DNA from: Pogostemon cablin
Lineage: Eukaryota > Streptophyta > Magnoliopsida > Lamiales > Lamiaceae
NCBI GenBank assembly: GCA_023678885.1
Contig: JAHCLQ010000817.1
Location: 56,015 to 120,014, forward strand
Length of the DNA stretch: 64,000 bases
Direction of reading: 5' to 3'
A program made the position numbers and the translations under genes. Below are positions 14,071 to 25,953 of this stretch, one piece after another. The notes beneath the pieces are model-generated. The model was given only the letters and a program-made list of their open reading frames with translations, was not told where the DNA came from and did no database searches. The stretch's first letter is position 1. Each line of letters starts with the position of its first letter.

Positions 14071-16406
14071 ATGAATCAAAACGAAGGACATGTTGATCGT
14101 AATGAAGTAAATATGCATCAAAATGAAGGAAGTATGCATCGAAATGAAGTAAATATGCAACAAAATGAAGTAACTAAACATCAAAACAAAGGAAATATGC
14201 ATCAAAATGAAGGAAATATGCATCGAAACGAAGGACATGTTGATCGTAGTGAAGTAAATATGCATCAAAATGAAGTAAATTTTCATCGAAACGAAGGAAA
14301 TGTTGATCGTAATGAAGTAAATATCCATCAAATTGAAGTAAATATGCATCGAAATGAAGAAAATGTGGATCGTAATTTAGTAAAAATGCATCAAAATGAA
14401 GTAAATATCAATCGAAACGAAAGAAATATGCATCGAAACGAGAAAATGAGCATCAAATTGAAGTAAATATGCATTGAAACGAAAGAAATATGAATCAAAA
14501 CGAAGGAAATGTTAATCGTAATGAAGGAAATATGAATCGAAACAAAGGAAATATTGATCGTAGTGAAGTAAATATGCATCAAAATGAAATAAATATGCAT
14601 CGAAGGGATGGAAATGTTGATCTTAATGAAGTAATTATGCAGCAAAATGAAGTAAGAAAATATGCATCGAGAAACGAAGGAAAATTGACCGTAATAAAGT
14701 AAATATGCATCAAAATGAAGTAAATATGCATCGAAACGAAAAAATATGAATCGAAACGAAAGAAATGTTGATCGTAATGTGGTAAATATGCATTAAAATG
14801 AAGTAAATATGCATCAAAATGAAGTAAATATGCATTGTAATGAAGGAAATATTGATCGTAATGAAGTAAATATGCATCAAAAAGAAGGAAATAAGCATCG
14901 AAACGAAGTAAATATGCATCAAAATGAAATAAATATACATCAAAACGAAGGAATTATGCATCAAAATGAAGGAAATATGCATCGAAACGAAAGAAATATT
15001 GATCGAAATGAAGTAAATATGCATCAAAATGAAGGAAGTATGCATCAAAATGAAGAAAATATACATCAAAATGAGTATATATGCACTAAAATGAAGAAAA
15101 TATGCATCAAAATGAAGGAAATATTGATCGTAATGAAGAAAATATGCATCAAAATGAAGAAAATATGATTCGAAATAAAGTAAATATGCATCAAAATAAA
15201 GTAAATATACGTCAAAAAGAATGAAATATGCATCAAAATGAAGGAAATATGCATCGAATCGAAGGAAATGTTGATCGTAATGAAGTAAAAATGATGATCG
15301 TAATGAAGTAAATATGCATTAAAATGAAGGAAATATGCATCAAAACGAAGGAAATATGAATCGAAACGAAGAAAATGTTGATCGTAATGAGGTAAATATG
15401 CATTAAAATGAAGTAAATATGCATTGTAATGAAGTAAATATGCATCAAAATGAAGAAAATATGCTTAAAAACGAAGAAAATATTGATCGTAATGAAGTAA
15501 ATATGCATCAAAATGAAGGGAATAAGCATCGAAACGAAGTAAATATGCATCAAAATGAAGTAAATATAAATCAAAACGAAGAAAATATGCATCGAAATGA
15601 AGAAAATATGCATCGAAATGAAGGAAATACTGTTCGAAATGAAGTAAATAGGCATCAAAATAAAGGAAATATGCATAAAAATGAAGGAAATGTGCATCAA
15701 AATGAAGGAAATATGCATCAAAATGAAGTAAATATGCATCAAAATGAAGGAAATATGCATCAAAACGAAGGATATGTTGATCGTAAAGAAGTAAATATGC
15801 ATCAAAATGAAGTAAATATGCATCGAAATGAAGTAAATATGCATCAAAATGAAGTAAATATACATCAAAACGAAGGAAATATGCATCAAAATGAAGTAAA
15901 TATGCATCAAAATGAAGTAAATATACATCAAAACGAAGAAAATATGCATCAAAATGAAGGAAATATGCATCGAATAGAAGGAAATATTGATCGTAATGAA
16001 GTAAAAATATTGATCGTAATGAAGTAAATATGCATCAAAATGAAGGAAATATGTATCAAAACGAAGGAAATATGCATCAAAATGAAGTAAATATGCATTA
16101 AAATAAAGGAAATATGAATCAAAACGAAGGACATGTTGATCGTAATGATGTAAATATGCGTCAAAATGAATGAAGTATGCATCGAAATGAAGTAAATATG
16201 CAACAAAATGAACTAAATAAACATCAAAAGAAAGGAAATATGCATCAAAATGAAGGAAATATGCATCGAAACGAAGGACATGTTGATCGTAGTGAAGTAA
16301 ATATGCATCAAAATTAAGTAAATATGCATTAAAATGAAGGAAATATGCATCAAAACGAAGGAAATATGCATCAAATTAAGTAAATATGCATTAAAATGAA
16401 GGAAAT
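14071..16406 (+). repeat. Higher-order repeat U3 (2,336 bp)
   Basis: Starts like U5 and U6 (very high identity at offsets 4,170 and 6,004 bp) and ends like U6 (15419-16027 matches 21759-22367 at offset 6,340). It lacks 336 bp, exactly 16 units, present in U6 between about 21362 and 21697; the join lies near 15358. The loss is in phase, so the 21-bp register is preserved. Confidence 0.85.
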
Positions 16407-18240
16407 GTGCATCAAAACGAAGGACATGTTGATCGTAATGAAGTAAATATGCATCAAAATGAAGGAAGTATGCATCGAATTGAAGTAAATATGCAACAAA
16501 ATAAAGTAACTAAACATCAAAACAAAGGAAATATGCATCAAAATGAAGGAAATATGCATCGAAACGAAGGACATGTTGATCGTAATGAAGTAAATATGCA
16601 TCAAAATGAAGTAAATTTGCATCGAAACGAAGGAAATGTTGATCGTAATGAAGTAAATATCTATCAAATTGAAGTAAATATGCATCGAAATGAAGAAAAT
16701 GTGGATCGTAATTTAGTAAAAATGCATCAAAATGAAGCAAATATCAATCGAAACGAAAGAAATATGCATCGAAACGAGAAAATGAGCATCAAATTGAAGT
16801 AAATATGCATTGAAACGAAAGAAATATGAATCGAAACGAAGGAAATGTTAATCGTAATGAAGGAGATATGAATCGAAACAAAGGAAATATTGATCGTAGT
16901 GAAGTAAATATGCATCAAAATGAAATAAATATGCATCGAAGGGATGGAAATGTTGATCTTAATGAAGTAATTATGCAGCAAAATGAAGTAAGAAAATATG
17001 CATCGAGAAACGAAGGAAAATTGACCGTAATAAAGTAAATATGCATCAAAATGAAGTAAATATGCATCGAAACGAAAAAATATGAATCGAAACGAAAGAA
17101 ATGTTGATCGTAATGTGGTAAATATGCATTAAAATGAAGTAAATATGCATCAAAATGAAGTAAATATGCATTGTAATGAAGGAAATATTGATCGTAATGA
17201 AGTAAATATGCATCAAAAAGAAGGAAATAAGCATCGAAACGAAGTAAATATGCATCAAAATGAAATAAATATACATCAAAACGAAGGAATTATGCATCAA
17301 AATGAAGGAAATATGCATCGAAACGAAAGAAATATTGATCGAAATGAAGTAAATATGCATCAAAATGAAGGAAGTATGCATCAAAATGAAGAAAATATAC
17401 ATCAAAATGAGTATATATGCATCAAAATGAAGAAAATATGCATCAAAATGAAGGAAATATTGATCGTAATGAAGAAAATATGCATCAAAATGAAGAAAAT
17501 ATGATTCGAAATAAAGTAAATATGCATCAAAATAAAGTAAATATACGTCAAAAAGAAGGAAATATGCATCAAAATGAAGGAAATATGCATCGAATCGAAG
17601 GAAATGTTGATCGTAATGAAGTAAAAATGATGATCGTAATGAAGTAAATATGCATTAAAATGAAGGTAATATGCATCAAAACGAAGGAAATATGCATCAA
17701 AATTTAGTAAATATGCTTTAAAAAAAAGGAAATATGCATCAAAACGAAGGACATGTTGATCGTAATGAAGTAAATATGAATCAAAATGAAGGAAGTATGC
17801 ATCGAAATGAAGTAAATTTGCAACAAAATGAAGTAAATATACATCAAAACAAAGGAAATATGTATCAAAATAAAGGAAATATACATCGAAACGAAGGAAA
17901 TGTTGATCTTAATAAAGTAATTATGCATCAAAATGAAGTAAATATGCATCGAAAATGAAGTAAATATGCATCAAAATGAAGTAAATATACATCAAAACGA
18001 AGGAAATATGCATCAAAATGAAGTAAATATGCATCAAAATGAAGTAAATATACATCAAAACGAAGAAAATATGCATCAAAATGAAGGAAATATGCATCGA
18101 ATAGAAGGAAATATTGATCGTAATGAAGTAAAAATATTGATCATAATGAAGTAAATGTGCATCAAAATAAAGGAAATATATATCAAAACGAAGGAAATAT
18201 GCATCAAAATGAAGTAAATATGCATTAAAATGAAGGAAAT
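16407..18240 (+). repeat. Higher-order repeat U4 (1,834 bp)
   Basis: Its first 400 bp share private variants with U7 (22747 onward), for example CATCGAATTGAAG and ATCTATCAAATTG. The rest matches U2 at offset 4,170 bp, including the off-phase junction at 17951. It is therefore a composite, as expected from unequal exchange between neighbouring copies. Confidence 0.85.
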
Positions 18241-20074
18241 ATGAATCAAAACGAAGGACATGTTGATCGTAATGAAGTAAATATGCATCAAAATGAAGGA
18301 AGTATGCATCGAAATGAAGTAAATATGCAACAAAATGAAGTAACTAAACATCAAAACAAAGGAAATATGCATCAAAATGAAGGAAATATGCATCGAAACG
18401 AAGGACATGTTGATCGTAGTGAAGTAAATATGCATCAAAATGAAGTAAATTTTCATCGAAACGAAGGAAATGTTGATCGTAATGAAGTAAATATCCATCA
18501 AATTGAAGTAAATATGCATCGAAATGAAGAAAATGTGGATCGTAATTTAGTAAAAATGCATCAAAATGAAGTAAATATCAATCGAAACGAAAGAAATATG
18601 CATCGAAACGAGAAAATGAGCATCAAATTGAAGTAAATATGCATTGAAACGAAAGAAATATGAATCGAAACGAAGGAAATGTTAATCGTAATGAAGGAGA
18701 TATGAATCGAAACAAAGGAAATATTGATCGTAGTGAAGTAAATATGCATCAAAATGAAATAAATATGCATCGAAGGGATGGAAATGTTGATCTTAATGAA
18801 GTAATTATGCAGCAAAATGAAGTAAGAAAATATGCATCGAGAAACGAAGGAAAATTGACCGTAATAAAGTAAATATGCATCAAAATGAAGTAAATATGCA
18901 TCGAAACGAAAAAATATGAATCGAAACGAAAGAAATGTTGATCGTAATGTGGTAAATATGCATTAAAATGAAGTAAATATGCATCAAAATGAAGTAAATA
19001 TGCATTGTAATGAAGGAAATATTGATCGTAATGAAGTAAATATGCATCAAAAAGAAGGAAATAAGCATCGAAACGAAGTAAATATGCATCAAAATGAAAT
19101 AAATATACATCAAAACGAAGGAATTATGCATCAAAATGAAGGAAATATGCATCGAAACGAAAGAAATATTGATCGAAATGAAGTAAATATGCATCAAAAT
19201 GAAGGAAGTATGCATCAAAATGAAGAAAATATACATCAAAATGAGTATATATGCATCAAAATGAAGAAAATATGCATCAAAATGAAGGAAATATTGATCG
19301 TAATGAAGAAAATATGCATCAAAATGAAGAAAATATGATTCGAAATAAAGTAAATATGCATCAAAATAAAGTAAATATACGTCAAAAAGAAGGAAATATG
19401 CATCAAAATGAAGGAAATATGCATCGAATCGAAGGAAATGTTGATCGTAATGAAGTAAAAATGATGATCGTAATGAAGTAAATATGCATTAAAATGAAGG
19501 TAATATGCATCAAAACGAAGGAAATATGCATCAAAATTTAGTAAATATGCTTTAAAAAAAAGGAAATATGCATCAAAACGAAGGACATGTTGATCGTAAT
19601 GAAGTAAATATGAATCAAAATGAAGGAAGTATGCATCGAAATGAAGTAAATTTGCAACAAAATGAAGTAAATATACATCAAAACAAAGGAAATATGTATC
19701 AAAATAAAGGAAATATACATCGAAACGAAGGAAATGTTGATCTTAATAAAGTAATTATGCATCAAAATGAAGTAAATATGCATCGAAAATGAAGTAAATA
19801 TGCATCAAAATGAAGTAAATATACATCAAAACGAAGGAAATATGCATCAAAATGAAGTAAATATGCATCAAAATGAAGTAAATATACATCAAAACGAAGA
19901 AAATATGCATCAAAATGAAGGAAATATGCATCGAATAGAAGGAAATATTGATCGTAATGAAGTAAAAATATTGATCATAATGAAGTAAATGTGCATCAAA
20001 ATAAAGGAAATATATATCAAAACGAAGGAAATATGCATCAAAATGAAGTAAATATGCATTAAAATGAAGGAAAT
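18241..20074 (+). repeat. Higher-order repeat U5 (1,834 bp)
   Basis: Near-identical to the 12237-14070 type, with the private TTTTCATCGAAACG variant near 18448 that is also found in U3 and U6. Carries the off-phase GAAAATGAAG junction at 19785. Confidence 0.88.
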
Positions 20075-22746
20075 ATGAATCAAAACGAAGGACATGTTGA
20101 TCGTAATGAAGTAAATATGCATCAAAATGAAGGAAGTATGCATCGAAATGAAGTAAATATGCAACAAAATGAAGTAACTAAACATCAAAACAAAGGAAAT
20201 ATGCATCAAAATGAAGGAAATATGCATCGAAACGAAGGACATGTTGATCGTAGTGAAGTAAATATGCATCAAAATGAAGTAAATTTTCATCGAAACGAAG
20301 GAAATGTTGATCGTAATGAAGTAAATATCCATCAAATTGAAGTAAATATGCATCGAAATGAAGAAAATGTGGATCGTAATTTAGTAAAAATGCATCAAAA
20401 TGAAGTAAATATCAATCGAAACGAAAGAAATATGCATCGAAACGAGAAAATGAGCATCAAATTGAAGTAAATATGCATTGAAACGAAAGAAATATGAATC
20501 AAAACGAAGGAAATGTTAATCGTAATGAAGGAAATATGAATCGAAACAAAGGAAATATTGATCGTAGTGAAGTAAATATGCATCAAAATGAAATAAATAT
20601 GCATCGAAGGGATGGAAATGTTGATCTTAATGAAGTAATTATGCAGCAAAATGAAGTAAGAAAATATGCATCGAGAAACGAAGGAAAATTGACCGTAATA
20701 AAGTAAATATGCATCAAAATGAAGTAAATATGCATCGAAACGAAAAAATATGAATCGAAACGAAAGAAATGTTGATCGTAATGTGGTCAATATGCATTAA
20801 AATGAAGTAAATATGCATCAAAATGAAGTAAATATGCATTGTAATGAAGGAAATATTGATCGTAATGAAGTAAATATGCATCAAAAAGAAGGAAATAAGC
20901 ATCGAAACGAAGTAAATATGCATCAAAATGAAATAAATATACATCAAAACGAAGGAATTATGCATCAAAATGAAGGAAATATGCATCGAAACGAAAGAAA
21001 TATTGATCGAAATGAAGTAAATATGCATCAAAATGAAGGAAGTATGCATCAAAATGAAGAAAATATACATCAAAATGAGTATATATGCATCAAAATGAAG
21101 AAAATATGCATCAAAATGAAGGAAATATTGATCGTAATGAAGAAAATATGCATCAAAATGAAGAAAATATGATTCGAAATAAAGTAAATATGCATCAAAA
21201 TAAAGTAAATATACGTCAAAAAGAATGAAATATGCATCAAAATGAAGGAAATATGCATCGAATCGAAGGAAATGTTGATCGTAATGAAGTAAAAATGATG
21301 ATCGTAATGAAGTAAATATGCATTAAAATGAAGGAAATATTCATCAAAACGAAGGAAATATGCATCAAAATTTAGTAAATATGCTTTAAAAAAAAGGAAA
21401 TATGCATCAAAACGAAGGACATGTTGATCGTAATGAAGTAAATATGAATCAAAATGAAGGAAGTATGCATCGAAATGAAGTAAATTTGCAACAAAATGAA
21501 GTAAATATACATCAAAACAAAGGAAATATGTATCAAAATAAAGGAAATATACATCGAAACGAAGGAAATGTTGATCTTAATAAAGTAATTATGCATCAAA
21601 ATGAAGTAAATATGCATCGAAATGAAGGAAATATTGATCGTAACGAAGTAAATATGCATAAAAATGAAGTAAATATGCATCGAAACGAAAGAAATATGAA
21701 TCGAAACGAAGAAAATGTTGATCGTAATGAGGTAAATATGCATTAAAATGAAGTAAATATGCATTGTAATGAAGTAAATATGCATCAAAATGAAGAAAAT
21801 ATGCTTAAAAACGAAGAAAATATTGATCGTAATGAAGTAAATATGCATCAAAATGAAGGGAATAAGCATCGAAACGAAGTAAATATGCATCAAAATGAAG
21901 TAAATATAAATCAAAACGAAGAAAATATGCATCGAAATGAAGAAAATATGCATCGAAATGAAGGAAATATTGTTCGAAATGAAGTAAATAGGCATCAAAA
22001 TAAAGGAAATATGCATAAAAATGAAGGAAATGTGCATCAAAATGAAGGAAATATGCATCAAAATGAAGTAAATATGCATCAAAATGAAGGAAATATGCAT
22101 CAAAACGAAGGATATGTTGATCGTAAAGAAGTAAATATGCATCAAAATGAAGTAAATATGCATCGAAATGAAGTAAATATGCATCAAAATGAAGTAAATA
22201 TACATCAAAACGAAGGAAATATGCATCAAAATGAAGTAAATATGCATCAAAATGAAGTAAATATACATCAAAACGAAGAAAATATGCATCAAAATGAAGG
22301 AAATATGCATCGAATAGAAGGAAATATTGATCGTAATGAAGTAAAAATATTGATCGTAATGAAGTAAATATGCATCAAAATGAAGGAAATATGTATCAAA
22401 ACGAAGGAAATATGCATCAAAATGAAGTAAATATGCATTAAAATAAAGGAAATATGAATCAAAACGAAGGACATGTTGATCGTAATGATGTAAATATGCG
22501 TCAAAATGAATGAAGTATGCATCGAAATGAAGTAAATATGCAACAAAATGAACTAAATAAACATCAAAAGAAAGGAAATATGCATCAAAATGAAGGAAAT
22601 ATGCATCGAAACGAAGGACATGTTGATCGTAGTGAAGTAAATATGCATCAAAATTAAGTAAATATGCATTAAAATGAAGGAAATATGCATCAAAACGAAG
22701 GAAATATGCATCAAATTAAGTAAATATGCATTAAAATGAAGGAAAT
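20075..22746 (+). repeat. Higher-order repeat U6 (2,672 bp)
   Basis: Longest unit of this block. It contains both the first part of U3 and the 336 bp (16 units) missing from U3. It ends with the same 1 kb as U3, including the odd AAATTAAGTAAATATGC spacers. Probably close to the ancestral long form together with U1. Confidence 0.85.
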
Positions 22747-23195
22747 GTGCATCAAAACGAAGGACATGTTGATCGTAATGAAGTAAATATGCATCAAAAT
22801 GAAGGAAGTATGCATCGAATTGAAGTAAATATGCAACAAAATAAAGTAACTAAACATCAAAACAAAGGAAATATGCATCAAAATGAAGGAAATATGCATC
22901 GAAACGAAGGACATGTTGATCGTAATGAAGTAAATATGCATCAAAATGAAGTAAATTTGCATCGAAACGAAGGAAATGTTGATCGTAATGAAGTAAATAT
23001 CTATCAAATTGAAGTAAATATGCATCGAAATGAAGAAAATGTGGATCGTAATTTAGTAAAAATGCATCAAAATGAAGTAAATATCAATCGAAACGAAAGA
23101 AATATGCATCGAAACGAGAAAATGAGCATCAAATTGAAGTAAATATGCATTGAAACGAAAGAAATATGAATCGAAACGAAGGAAATGTTAATCGT
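22747..23195 (+). repeat. Higher-order repeat U7, left part, interrupted by a retrotransposon
   Basis: The unit starts like U4 (offset 6,340 bp) and is cut at 23195 by the 5' LTR. In uninterrupted copies (for example U2 at 12681) the sequence continues GTTAATCGTAATGAAGG; here it stops after GTTAATCGT. The unit resumes at 31177, about 25 bp further on in the repeat. Confidence 0.9.
23191..23195 (+). other. Left copy of presumed 5-bp target site (ATCGT)
   Basis: The five bases before the 5' LTR are ATCGT, present at the same place in empty repeat units. Copia elements duplicate 5 bp on insertion. The matching right copy is absent because the right LTR end and its flank have been deleted, so the duplication cannot be confirmed here. 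Confidence 0.6.
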
Positions 23196-23477
23196 TGTTG
23201 GATTATATACTAAAAGCCTAGCTTTAGTATGAACAATGTTATAACAATATTTGAAATGAGAATCATATGATCAAATGATTGCATCTTATAATTTATTTTA
23301 TATGCATGATGCAATAGTCCATTCACTTTATACTGTAGATAATATGTTGAGCGACAACACGCGGAAGATTATATTATCGGTTTCCTTATAAAGTATAAAC
23401 AGATGCTCACAACCGAGATAGACGGGGACTTTCTATCGGTATGGTTGTAGTGTGGTTTGGTATTAGCTTGTCTTGGC

Positions 23478-23485
23478 TATAAAAT
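23478..23485 (+). promoter_or_regulatory. Weak TATA-like site in 5' LTR (TATAAAAT)
   Basis: The string TATAAAAT lies 282 bp into the LTR and is repeated in the 3' LTR at 30471. It could be a promoter element, but the site at 24119 is better placed for a short R-U5 region. Confidence 0.35.
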
Positions 23486-24118
23486 CACATTAGTGCACTT
23501 GTGTGTATTGAGTAGGACCGCTTGAGATCGTTCAACTTATACTGACTTATAGAAGAACTTGATCTCTGTTATTATGGAAGTTCGTGCTCTTAATCCCTAT
23601 ACAATAACATCGACACGTAGGGCAGTATGTATTTCTTTGATTCATCAATGGGTGAGATTTATAAGTATTAAATCAACAAACTCGGTGAGTTGGGAAGTAG
23701 TGCTGTATCTATGGTGTGCTGTTGATTGTAGAAGGAATCCATGTCCGTCATAGGTTGATGATGTCCCCTTGAGGAGCTCATAAGGTTTATCATGTAAATC
23801 TTGCAAGTGGATTAATTTCCGGCATGATAAAAAGGTTGAGTGGTACTACTCTCGGATGAGATATTAATTAATTAGAGTTGTCAGTAACTTAATTAATTAA
23901 TGGACATTGAATATCTTAAACATGGGGAGATTATCGGGCTCATAATAAGAAGGAGCCCAGAACATAATTTGGGATTGGACGGGTAGTGCAATAATAATAT
24001 TTTAGTGGACTATATTATTATTATTGGATTTAATTAAAAGCTTTGGGCTAAGCTTGGTTAATTAAATTCAATTGAGGCCCAGCCCAATTTCTCCTCCTGG
24101 TCCCTGCTGTAGCCCAAG

Positions 24119-24125
24119 TATATAA
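24119..24125 (+). promoter_or_regulatory. Probable LTR TATA box (TATATAA)
   Basis: TATATAAG sits in a pyrimidine- and GGCCCA-rich context about 270 bp before the end of the LTR. Transcription would start around 24150, leaving an R-U5 of about 240 bp, typical for plant copia LTRs. The same box is kept in the truncated 3' LTR at 31112. Confidence 0.65.
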
Positions 24126-24394
24126 GTCATCTCAGTTCCTGTTAAACCTTAGGGTGTGCCTCTTTTGACATACGGTAGAAACAGAGAGCAGAATGAGAGA
24201 ATTCTGGGGACTGTTGACCACCCAACACCAGAGTTGACTTTGGGACATACGGTAGAAGATCAGAGGTTTTCTTCTCAGATCATCATCCTCTACACCAACC
24301 CAGAAGACAGGTAATCGTTTTATGCTTCCGCTGTATCTGATTATCTGTTTTGCTTATCGAATCACGTTAACCATAAGATCCAATTGCCAACAAT

Positions 24395-24406
24395 TGGTAT
24401 CAGAGC
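24395..24406 (+). other. Primer-binding site for initiator tRNA-Met
   Basis: TGGTATCAGAGC, two bases after the LTR end, is the standard plant LTR-retrotransposon primer-binding site complementary to the 3' end of initiator tRNA-Met. It is the strongest sign that the window comes from a land plant, and it fixes the LTR boundary. Confidence 0.95.
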
Positions 24407-24680
24407 ATGGTTTCTTGGTGAAACGTGATTTGTACAGTATTTTTTTTGTGATTAATTGATTAATTGAATTAATCTGAATTAATCGCATGATTGTTGATCT
24501 GGAAGTATGTGATTATGTGATTGGAATTTTTTTTTATTATCGCATATTACTTTGTGATCGGCTGTTGTGTATATCTTTGAATCTATGCACTGTTCTCGTT
24601 TATTTTTACTGGACTTGTTTTCTAAGACTGTCATGTTGTGACAAGTAAGTCAAAGTCAGTAATTATTGTTCTTAAAATAT
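24407..24680 (+). other. AT-rich leader after the primer-binding site
   Basis: No open frame with copia gag similarity is seen. The stretch contains a poly-T run (near 24439), a second near 24528, and several TTAATTAATTGA-like strings. It is probably untranslated leader. Confidence 0.5.
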
Positions 24681-24689
24681 CATCCCGCA

Positions 24690-25482
24690 CTCTGCTCGGT
24701 GGGACTTGACGTAGCGGCGCGTGGCGTCTGACCGAAGACAGTCGATCGTCGGCTGATGGCTTCGGTCGGACCAAGTCCGTCGTGGCGGCGCTGGAAGGAC
24801 GAACGGCCTCGACTGGGTTTCGACTGGTTCGATGACGACTTCGCGGCGAGACAAATCAGCATGGATCTGGGCGGGGAGAGATGAATCGTGAATGGTGGGA
24901 CTCATTCACGCTATCTCTGGTCTGGTCGAGTCAGATCCGGCGGCGAGTGTTGCTTCAGACTGCGATTGATGGTGTTCCGACGAGGTTCGAGGCAAGACCA
25001 ACCTGTTTCAGGTTGAGTCGGGACTGATCGTCGCAGAAGCAGCGGTGCTGGAGCTGTCGCGCGCCTGACCGGCGATGGCTGTGTAGCGGCCACCTGCAGG
25101 GGTGGCATCTGGTTGCGCCGGTGTGGTTGAAATCATGCATTGGCGCAGATGGACGAGCGGCGGTGCGAGCGGCGGGTGGACTGTCTGCATACAGCGCTGT
25201 CGGTCGGTGGCTGCGTGGTTGGCGGGCGCGACTGCGGTACTGGCGCGGCTGCGATCTGACGGTGAGATTTCGGAGGATGTGGTGAGCTCGGTATCGGTAG
25301 CGGAAGCGGTGGCTTCTGCTTCCGCCGGAGATGGCTCACGGCAACTGGTCGCGGCTGGGTGCTTCTAGACGGCGAGCGGCGATCTGCGGCAGGTGGCTAG
25401 CGTGTGCGGGCGGCGGCGCCGTTGGCGGCGGTTGCTGGCAGTGAGTGCAGGCGGCGGCTGTGAATTAGGGCAGCAGGGTCTT
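24690..25482 (+). other. GC-rich block in the element leader, origin unknown
   Basis: About 0.8 kb of abruptly GC- and CpG-rich DNA (runs such as GGCGGCGGCGCCG) inside an otherwise AT-rich element. Open frames of 60-88 codons occur on both strands (for example 24672-24905 minus and 25102-25368 plus), but they overlap, lack convincing ATG starts and have a low-complexity Ala/Arg/Ser/Pro content, as expected from GC-rich DNA that rarely makes stop codons. I recognise no protein family. It may be an acquired host fragment or a lineage-specific leader; the sequence alone does not decide. Confidence 0.6.
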
Positions 25483-25953
25483 TGGGCTGCTGGGCTGTTG
25501 ATTAAGGATTGTTTGTTGGGCCTAGTTTAATTATTTGGGCCCAAATTTTTAATTAAAAGGATATTGGGCTAACGGGCCCTATTTTAATTAAGGAGTATTT
25601 GGGCTGATGATTAAAGGGCCCAATTCAGTAATTATATTAGAGGCTGCTCAATTAGTTTTAATTTGGTTGTTGGGCTTATGGGTCCAATTTAATTAAATAT
25701 GCTCATGGGCTGCCCCTTGGTCTTGGATTTAATTTGGTTTTGGACTGGAAATAAAGTTCCAATTTTTAATTAAATGGTTATGGGCTGCTGGACCAATTTT
25801 AATTACTGATTTTAATTAATTGTGGGTATTATGTTGGGCCTGATTTAAATATTGTACTAGACCTTAATGAATAAATTGGCAGGGTAAATGGGCTTAATTA
25901 TTTTATTAATGGGTTGCTCATTTTATGCTAATAAAGTTTGGGTCAGCTGGGCC
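25483..25953 (+). promoter_or_regulatory. Cluster of twelve TGGGCY motifs alternating with TTAATTAA-like strings
   Basis: TGGGCC or TGGGCT starts at 25483, 25491, 25517, 25536, 25565, 25600, 25671, 25706, 25781, 25835, 25889 and 25948. These match the plant site II element (TGGGCY) bound by TCP-family factors. Between them lie repeated AATTTAATTAA-like stretches. Related GGCCCA strings occur in the LTR near 24076. The region has no coding potential. It may be a regulatory cluster, or the degenerate remains of a short tandem repeat; function is inference. Confidence 0.5.

Larger units (their letters stand above)
9720..23195 (+). repeat. 21-bp minisatellite array, middle block (forward orientation)
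   Basis: Forward-oriented 21-bp units with the same three unit types as the left arm. The plus strand here is strongly purine-rich, the reverse of the left arm. The block is organised into higher-order repeats that can be phased on the phrase AACGAAGGACATGTTGATCG. Repeat starts lie at 9921, 12237, 14071, 16407, 18241, 20075 and 22747. 9720-9920 is additional array left of the first phased unit. No coding gene is supported: the same DNA is open in several frames on both strands, codons vary without regard to amino acid, and repeat copies are broken by off-phase indels. Confidence 0.97.
23196..24392 (+). repeat. 5' LTR (1,197 bp)
   Basis: Starts TGTTGG and ends CCAACA, a perfect 6-bp terminal inverted repeat with the usual TG...CA ends. 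The end is fixed by the primer-binding site two bases downstream. Its first 988 bp match the 3' LTR with differences at 23350, 23370, 23431, 23745, 23963, 23973 and 24131 and no net indel. It holds two TATA-like sites (23478 and 24119), a GGCCCAGCCCA cluster near 24076, and a 14-bp direct repeat GACATACGGTAGAA at 24167-24180 and 24244-24257. A 64-codon open frame at 23559-23753 is repeated in the other LTR and is not taken as a gene. Confidence 0.97.

Noticed and set aside
1..23195. CRISPR array
   Set aside because: Repeats are contiguous 21-bp units without unique spacers, no cas genes are present, and the nested element is a plant retrotransposon.
23559..23753. 64-codon open frame in the 5' LTR (repeated at 30552-30746) as a gene
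   Set aside because: It lies inside both LTR copies, has no recognisable family and no clear ATG-led start; two short frames conserved only because LTRs are copies of each other.
24672..25368. Cluster of 60-88-codon frames on both strands in the GC-rich block
   Set aside because: GC-rich DNA seldom forms stop codons; the frames overlap on both strands and show only low-complexity composition.
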